Below, piece by piece: positions 58,240 to 64,000 of a DNA stretch of 64,000 nt. Positions within the stretch are counted from its first letter, which is position 1; each line of letters opens with the position of its first letter. Origin of the DNA: Asterias rubens (lineage: Eukaryota > Echinodermata > Asteroidea > Forcipulatida > Asteriidae); the NCBI RefSeq assembly GCF_902459465.1, contig NC_047078.1:1150191-1214190 (forward strand), in the 5' to 3' direction. The position numbers and the translations under genes were made by a program. The notes below the pieces were generated by a model. The model did not search any database. It worked only from the letters and a program-made list of their open reading frames with translations, and was not told the origin of the DNA.

Positions 58240-58475
58240 TGTAAAAGATTGGGAAAAAAACACTCGTTTTTGTCCGCCTCTTTTAATGTAAAAGACTCTT
58301 TGAGAGTGAAAAACGGGATACTTTAACTCGATGTAGAGTGAAGTTCGTTCCAATTTCACTCAAAAAATATAGTGACACAGATTGACTTTCACTCTAAAAG
58401 GAGCGAAACCGCCGCCACTCGGACAGAGGAGTAGAACTTTCATTCTTTTGCATAAAGAGAGTATTGTGTCCGCCA
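58240..58475. mobile_element. AAGAGTG-type palindromic element
   Basis: TTAATGTAAAAGATTGGGAA, TTGAGAGTGAAAAACGGGAT, and the opposing CTTTCATTCTTTTGCATAAA. It lies between a MITE-A copy and the EMI-EGF signal-peptide exon, so it reaches close to the splice acceptor at 58515. Confidence 0.5.
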
Positions 58476-58543
58476 TTTCTCTAAAATTGCTGAAATATTG
58501 CATTCTTCCCGGCAGAAAGGGACACTCATCTTGCCCCGTGGAC

Positions 58544-61500
58544 ATGAACTCTCTACTACAGGTAGCCGTCTGCATTGGACTGGTACTCTGCATCGCGGTA
58601 CCAGTGGCAGAGTCGGGGTAAGTAAAGGCCCGTAGTCCACGAGTCAAGCGAATTTGGCGCGGTTATGGCCGTTCACACCTGTGCACAATTTCATAAAACA
58701 TGTAAGCTGCTGATGATGAAGCATCCCTTAGCAGAATTTGTTTCACAAAGCTGTTTACCGTAAGCAAAGGTAAGTGCTGGCTACCCGCGTTAAGCACACC
58801 TGTGACGAAACCATGCAAATCAACGGTGAACGTCCATATGCGCCTTACTTCAGAAATGATGATGAAATACGTTTTCTGCTGCATACAACAAGGCAACTGC
58901 TTAAAGGGTAAACAGGTTGATGAAATTGGTCCCAGAGCAGTGTGTATTGAGAGAGTTGCGTCAACTTGCGATTAGAAGCCATTTTGTTTCATAAATGCAC
59001 GGGTGAACACGTGCCACACCTTGGCCCAATTGCATGCTACTTATCGCCGAATTTCTGCGCTAGTTGGGGGAATTGCTTAAAGACAGTGGACACTAATGGT
59101 AACTGTCAACTATTACCCATTAGCAAACAATGTACTATACCATGAGCAACCCGGGTACTATTCCGCGCTGCGTGGTACCGAGACGTTATAAGACCGGGGT
59201 GTTATAAGACAAATTAATAATATTGACTTCGGCTTTTTACTGGCGCTACGCGGTGCTATACTGTTAAAACAACAATCACACCCTCGGTGACCCCCAGTGA
59301 CCCCCTGAATGTTCGATTTCCACTCGGCTCCACATCGGGAAACAAAAAGCAACCCGGGTGCTATTCCGCGCTGCGTGGTACCGAGACGTCTAAGCCTATG
59401 TATGGGGTGTTATAAGACAAAATATCGATTCCGGCTTTTTACTCGTGCTACGCCGTGCTACGGTTAAAGACACTTGACGCTATTGTTAATTGTCAAAGAC
59501 CAGTCTTCTCACTTGGTGTATCTCAACATATACATAAAATAACAAACTTGTGAAAATTTGAGCTCAATCGGTCGTCGAAGTTGCGAGATAATAATGAAAG
59601 AAAAAAACACCATTGTCACACGAAGTTGTGTGCTTTTAGATGGTTGATTTCGAGACCTCAAAATCTAATTCTGAGATCTCGAAATCAAATTCGTGGAAAA
59701 TTACTTCTGTCTCGAAAACTACTTCACTTCAGAGAGAGCCGTTTCTCACAATTATATATACTATCAACCTCTCCCCACTACTCGTTACCAAGTAAGGTTT
59801 TATGCTAATAATTATTTTGAGTAATTACCAATAGTGTGCCTTTGAGCGTAGAACTACCCATTCCACACAATTTGTCTGACGAATTAATTTTACTACTCTT
59901 TATCAATTTATGTTCATTAAAACAGAATAAATGAATGCAGCAAAAGCTACTCCTACGTCAGTACTAGATCTAGAACGGTCTACTACACGGAGCGATACAG
60001 CTACAAATGTGGAAGTTGGGGTTGGAACCGATGTTATGGGTCACGGTGAGTAGTCTTCTGGTTATTACTTCCGGGTCATAGGTCAAATGTCAAAGAAAAT
60101 ACACTGGCAATATGAGTTGGACACACTTTGTATTGATTGATGTTGAAATGAAATAAATGTTGACATGAACGAAATGTATCTCAAAGGAAAAATTGTATTT
60201 GTATTGAAGTTAGCAGTAAAATACTGGGCCTACACATAGCATGAACATATGACGTCACACTTCCAGGCTCTACGTCATAGCCTCTACGGTATTACATCAT
60301 CCCCCGTCCATATTCACCTTTCACCTACATTAATTTCATTTGGAGATAAGCCCGGTTCATACTTCATGCGAATGCGAATGCGAAGCGAATTTGACGTCAC
60401 AACCCTCCTTTCGCGGCGATATTCGCAAGTGAGTTGCACAAAGTTGCCCTGCTGCGAATTTTTCGTTGCGAATTTGTGACGTCAACATTCGTATCGCATT
60501 CGCATTCGCATTCGCAGGAAGTATGAACCGGGCTAGACGCAGTAAAATTCATCATCATCGTCATCATAGCCGTCCTCCCAAGGTAGGTCACAGAGATGGC
60601 TTCCCAACTACGAGTCTCCATAGGTCTCTGTTCCTTGCTAGGTGTCCTGCTGCTGCCACAGATGGTATATGTCAGCCTCTTCACAGAAGTGCTTGATATC
60701 TTCCAGCCATCGTTTCCCTGGTCTTCCTCTGGGTCTGTTACCTGCAGTGTGGCCTTCTAAGAGAATTTGGGGGTATCGGCCACTGCCCATTCAGTTCGCA
60801 TGCCCAAAATACTTGAGTTTATTTTTCTAATTGAAGTTGGAAGATCGTTATAGCAGTGAAGCAGTTCACGTACTCTTGTGTTGCGAAGTCGGTCCCTTCT
60901 GGTGACCCCCAGTATTTTCCGCAAGCAGGCAGCCATCGCGGTAAAATTCTACGTATATAAAACAAATGCACTGCTGCTGCAAGCAGGCGATCTAAAGTGT
61001 AGCTGCCAAACATCACATCGGTCCAATCAAAACACATGTTTATCCAATGAAATCATTGCATCAAATGAAATCAATGAATCTGTAAAACCAATACCTGTCT
61101 TTGTTTGGACCATAGAAATAGAACAACCAAACTTTACAATAGATATCGTCCAATGATTTGCCTCGATTAGTCTCAGAGAGCGCGCTGTTTGAGAGTTAGA
61201 CGTCATTGGGATATAGATTTTTCTGTTTCTCATTGTTTTGCACTCAAAGAACTAAACCCAGTTGGGGGGATCGTGCCTTTTTCTACCGCAGCACCAAGGA
61301 TGTGGAATCATCTTCCTCAGAACACCAGGCAATCTACTTCATTAGCAAATTTCAAAACCTTTCCTAAATCTCACCTTTTTCTCTCGAAAGCCTACTGTAC
61401 GGCGCTATGAGCAAAAACTGTTGAATTGGTGCCTTATATTAAAGTTTAACCATTGATTAATTGATTGATATTAATCTCTTGCTACGTTTCCTCCTACTTA

Positions 61501-61840
61501 TTATAGGAAAGCCTCTTACAGACAATATTACCATGTGACCCAGTATGCTACCAGAGTGGAATGTTGCACAGGGTGGCGCCGAGATCGTTACGGGAGCTGC
61601 TCCATGGGTAAGTTGGCAGAAGAGGGCGCTCTTTCAGGCAATAAATCGGCTATAAGCCACGATCGCAGACTTGAAACCAAGTCTATATAAAGTCAGGTGT
61701 TCAAGTAATTGTTTAAATAAATTCCCGCAATTTTGACGTCATCCCAACCTACAAGCATTTGCTTTTAATCGGTCATGCCTCGATACAGTTTCAGTTTCTA
61801 TAAAATCAATTGTTTCTTTGATGTAATATGGAAATAAATG

Positions 61841-61883
<43 letters not shown>

Positions 61884-63036
61884 ATTGATTGATTGATTGA
61901 GCTCATGTTGTCCTTTCTCTTTAGCAATCTGTAGTCCCTCGTGCATTCAGGGAAGTTGTGTTCGCCCAAACATCTGTAGTTGTAGGCCAGGATACACCGG
62001 TCCACGATGCAGCAGAGGTAATGTTTTTATATTAAAGTTTAACATTTTCTTGATTTGAAAAATAAAAAAAAATCAAATAAAAAAAATCAACATTTCGCTT
62101 AAAGGTCTATGTTTTTTTTGTAGGACAAAAACCACAATGTCCACAGATTTACATTAAACTTACACAGTTTGAAGATACTGATAGTAGAAAGCTTCCCTTA
62201 AAATACTACTTGCTGAGGTGCTGTAGTTTTTGAGAAATGAGTAAAACAATGTCATGAAAATAATTTTTCGTCTCAGTGATCATGACACGAAAATTATTTT
62301 AACATGTAAAAACGTATTTTCATGACAATGTTTTACTCATTTGTCAAAAACTACAGCACCTCAGCAACTAAAATTTTTAGGGAAGCTTTTTACTATTATT
62401 ATCTTCAAACGGTGTAAGTTTAATGTAAATCTGTGGACATTGTGTTTTGTGTTACAAAAAGTACCCACATCCTTTAAAACTAACGCTTAAATTTTGAATG
62501 GAAATGGAAGCAATATCCCCTCATTAACACTTAATGTTTTCCTAAGTCTTGTGAGACATCCTTGGTTTCATACCAGATATGCATGTGGAATAAAAACAAA
62601 TTAAAGCAAGAGTGACGATAAAATATATCACTGCAGCAAAGGAGTTGATTAGGCTACCACTTTAAATACAATGCCAAATCAACCGAAAAATTTAAGAAAA
62701 TGAGTGTTCTTAATGGTTTTAATGTAAGCGCTGTGATTTAGTTTACTATAGTAGAGCGTCTTTAAATGCCGTTTATTAGTAGTGCAGGCAATTCACGATA
62801 GACGTCTTTCATTAATATTATAATTTTTAATTTCTTCTTCTTTTCTTCGTGTGATCGTCATTTCTCCCGGTGTTCTCTTTCTGGATGCATTCTCTTTCTT
62901 AAAGACATCGATGAGTGTATGTTGCAGGCAAACTCTGTTCTCCAGTGTGACCACATGTGCATCAATTCCATCGGTAGCTACCGATGTGAATGCCGATCGG
63001 GATACACTCTGGACCCTGATCGACATGCTTGCAATA
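58544..63036 (+). CDS. Secreted EMI-EGF-EGF(Ca) protein, EGFL7/EGFL8-like, 5' part (continues beyond window)
   Basis: Five coding exons join in phase: 58544-58617, 59926-60045, 61507-61607, 61925-62017, 62905-63036. Exon 1 encodes a signal peptide (MNSLLQVAVCIGLVLCIAVPVAES). Exons 2 and 3 encode an EMI-type domain: CSKSYSYV, CGSWGWNRC, then VECCTGW with its double Cys. Exon 4 is a six-Cys EGF module (ICSPSCIQGSC...CSCRPGYTGPRC). Exon 5 is a calcium-binding EGF starting DIDEC, with CINSIGSYRCEC and CRSGYTLDPD, flanked by phase-1 introns as usual for such modules. Signal-EMI-EGF-cbEGF is the order in vertebrate EGFL7/EGFL8, secreted proteins of vessel and matrix biology. Longer EMI/EGF proteins such as MEGF-type cannot be excluded because the 3' part is missing. 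An acceptor (cattcttcccggcag) ends at 58515, so exon 1 as listed begins at 58516 with a short 5' UTR part. Confidence 0.85.
58676..58937. mobile_element. MITE-J copy in EMI-EGF gene intron
   Basis: CTGTGCACAATTTCATAAAA and the right end GATGAAATTGGTCCC with AAGCTGCT/AACTGCTTAA arms. It begins about 60 bases after the signal-peptide exon. Confidence 0.55.
59147..59466. repeat. Tandem duplication in EMI-EGF intron
   Basis: ACCCGGGTACTATTCCGCGC, TGCGTGGTACCGAGACGT, GGGGTGTTATAAGACAAA and GGCTTTTTACT occur at 59147-59257 and again at 59348-59466, a 200-bp unit present twice. Confidence 0.8.
59464..59845. mobile_element. MITE-A copy in EMI-EGF gene intron
   Basis: TTAAAGACACTTGACGCTAT to TACCAATAGTGTGCCTTTGA. 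It lies 80 bases before the EMI exon (59926-60045). A short left-end fragment (AAAGACAGTGGACACTAATG) stands at 59081-59100. Confidence 0.82.
60347..60535. mobile_element. MITE-M in EMI-EGF gene intron
   Basis: Ends GCCCGGTTCATACTTCATGC and GGAAGTATGAACCGGGC. It contains runs of GCGAAT and two TGACGTCA sites placed symmetrically. It folds into one long hairpin. Confidence 0.78.
60536..60960 (-). pseudogene. Non-LTR retrotransposon RT, decayed 3' end
   Basis: Minus-strand pieces in different frames read LKYFGHA...MGSGRYPQILLEG, then GRPGKRWLEDIKHFCEEAD, the C-terminal region of LINE reverse transcriptases, and finish in an ATG/ATC-rich microsatellite (about 60545-60570). Stops and frame changes mean it is dead. 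It lies in an EMI-EGF intron. Confidence 0.65.
61205..61411 (+). pseudogene. CR1/L2-type LINE 3' end fragment
   Basis: Reads FSTAAPRMWNHLPQNTRQS then LANFKTFPKSHLF, the conserved last part of CR1/L2-like reverse transcriptase frames (typical form: SAAPxLWNSLPxxLR...FKxxLKxxLF). A frame shift sits just before it. It lies in the EMI-EGF intron, about 100 bases before exon 3 (61507-61607). Confidence 0.75.
61838..61900. repeat. TTGA microsatellite
   Basis: About 15 units of TTGA (GATT), one with a base change, 25 bases before the EGF exon acceptor at 61924. Confidence 0.95.
62099..62477. mobile_element. MITE-C, complete copy in an EMI-EGF gene intron
   Basis: 379 bp from TTAAAGGTC to ATCCTTTAA, lying in the intron between the EGF exon (61925-62017) and the calcium-binding EGF exon (62905-63036). 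Palindromic arms include AAAACAATGTCATGAAAATA and its complement. Confidence 0.8.
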
Positions 63037-63097
63037 GTAGGTGCCAAAAATGTCTCTTATAAGAATACGCTAAAACAAATCATCCCGTGTGCTATAG

Positions 63098-63330
63098 TAG
63101 AGAGTTTTCGTTTTCGACGACGGAAGGTTCTGCGACGGTATTAGAGATTTTCAGCCAAATATTGTCGTTTTCAGCACAAAGCAGATTCATCCCAAGTACT
63201 GTCGTAAACATTAAGGGACGACCGTCCTTAAGTCCTCAAAGCCGACGCATGCGCAGATGACGCCAAAATGTCATCATTACTGTCGCAGAACAATCCGTAA
63301 ACGAAAAAACGAAAAAACGAAAGCTCGCTA
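63098..63330. mobile_element. Palindromic element (GACGACGGAAGGTTCTGCGAC type)
   Basis: Arms TTTCGTTTTCGACGACGGAA, TTCTGCGACGG and, at the other end, CTGTCGCAGAACAATCCGTA, AACGAAAAAACG. It lies in the last visible intron of the EMI-EGF gene. Confidence 0.6.
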
Positions 63331-63454
63331 TTGTTTCGAATTTTACAGATCAGGAAAACCTTTAATGCGCTAAGATAACTTACTATATTGATGTGTCATT
63401 CGGATAGGACATTAATACACAGGTACTTTAGGATTGATAGTGTAATAATAATAA

Positions 63455-64000
63455 TAATAACAATAATAATAATAATAATAAGACTTGTAATGCGCACATA
63501 TCCACCCTGCTGGGTGTTCAAGGCGCAGTAAAAAAAAAAAAAAAAAACACAACACAAAGAAAAACAGAAACAACAAAATTAGTCATTGAAAACCTGTGAC
63601 ATAAGATAAATTTTGAGAAGAGACTTGAATTTTGCGGTACAAACACAAGATCGAAGATTAAGTGGTAGAGAGTTCCAGATGCGTGGCGCGGCTGAAGAAA
63701 AAGACCTGTCACCCCATGAGTGTCGAGACTTGGGTTCAATGAGGAGAAGCATGGAACTTGATCGAAGATTCCTTGATGGAGTGTAAACTTGAAGCAGTTC
63801 AGAAATATGGTGGATGCCATTAAGAGCTTTGTGATCAATGAGCATCAGCTTGAAGATGATTCGTTGAGAGATAGGGAGCCAGTGTAGTTGTTTCAGAATG
63901 GGGGTGATAACACAACAAATTGTTTGAAGAAGAATAAAGACGTAATCCTTAGGTTTCCTCAGGCTTGCGATATGAAGTTCACTTTTAAGGCATCCTTGGT
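63455..64000 (-). mobile_element. CR1/L2-type LINE 3' end, continues past the right edge
   Basis: The minus-strand frame enters from the edge with PILKQLHWLPISQRIIFKLM, continues LIDHKALNGIHHISELL, WGDRSFSSAAPRIWNSLPLN and FKSLLKIYL, and ends at 63579. The 3' tail then shows GCGCCTTGAACACCCAGCAG, GCGCATT and an ATT/ATA microsatellite (about 63446-63482). The frame is open across the visible part. Confidence 0.8.

Noticed and set aside
60249-60696. Plus- and minus-strand frames around the GCGAAT-rich region
   Set aside because: They are MITE-M and a decayed LINE end, not exons of the surrounding EMI-EGF gene.

Overview
The window is animal nuclear DNA. It is AT-rich, has spliced genes with GT/AG introns, and is crowded with short palindromic transposons, tRNA-derived SINEs and non-LTR retrotransposon tails. 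The protein families present (a group of GT92 glycosyltransferase paralogs, a small secreted C-type lectin, glycerol kinase, an EMI-EGF protein) and the character of the repeats suggest a marine deuterostome. An echinoderm, perhaps a sea star, is my best guess, but this is inference from memory of such genomes and nothing in the window proves the species.

Six protein-coding loci can be supported. Three are GT92 (DUF23-type) Golgi glycosyltransferases whose coding regions lack introns: 5179-6546 (minus), 15138-16799 (plus) and 51853-53223 (plus). A fourth is a small secreted C-type lectin at 21068-21574 (minus) with a TATA box. The fifth is a complete 16-exon glycerol kinase on the minus strand from 44543 down to 31534. 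I rebuilt it exon by exon; all splice phases agree and it gives 551 residues. The sixth is the 5' part of a secreted EMI-EGF-EGF(Ca) protein resembling EGFL7/EGFL8 on the plus strand (coding exons at 58544-63036, probable non-coding first exon near 56092-56231). It runs off the right edge.

Layout: 1-5.1 kb is repeats; 5.2-6.5 kb GT92 gene 1; 6.5-15 kb repeats plus one orphan exon candidate (11301-11468); 15.1-16.8 kb GT92 gene 2 with an unusual repetitive tail; 17-21 kb repeats; 21.1-21.7 kb lectin; 22-31 kb almost pure repeat landscape; 31.5-44.5 kb glycerol kinase, its introns loaded with repeats; 44.6-51.8 kb repeats; 51.9-53.2 kb GT92 gene 3; 53.3-56 kb repeats; 56-64 kb the EMI-EGF gene.

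The genes do not form an operon or an obvious pathway. Three of them (GT92) are products of local duplication, with the glycerol kinase lying between copies 2 and 3. The most striking non-genic signal is the transposon load. About 20 copies of one ~385-bp TTAA-bounded palindromic family (called MITE-A here) are present, and two other families (B, C) share its termini and length. Two further families (G, H) can be tied to target-site duplications, and for each an unoccupied version of the target lies elsewhere in the same window. Several hammerhead-ribozyme-like motifs of Penelope type are scattered through the window.
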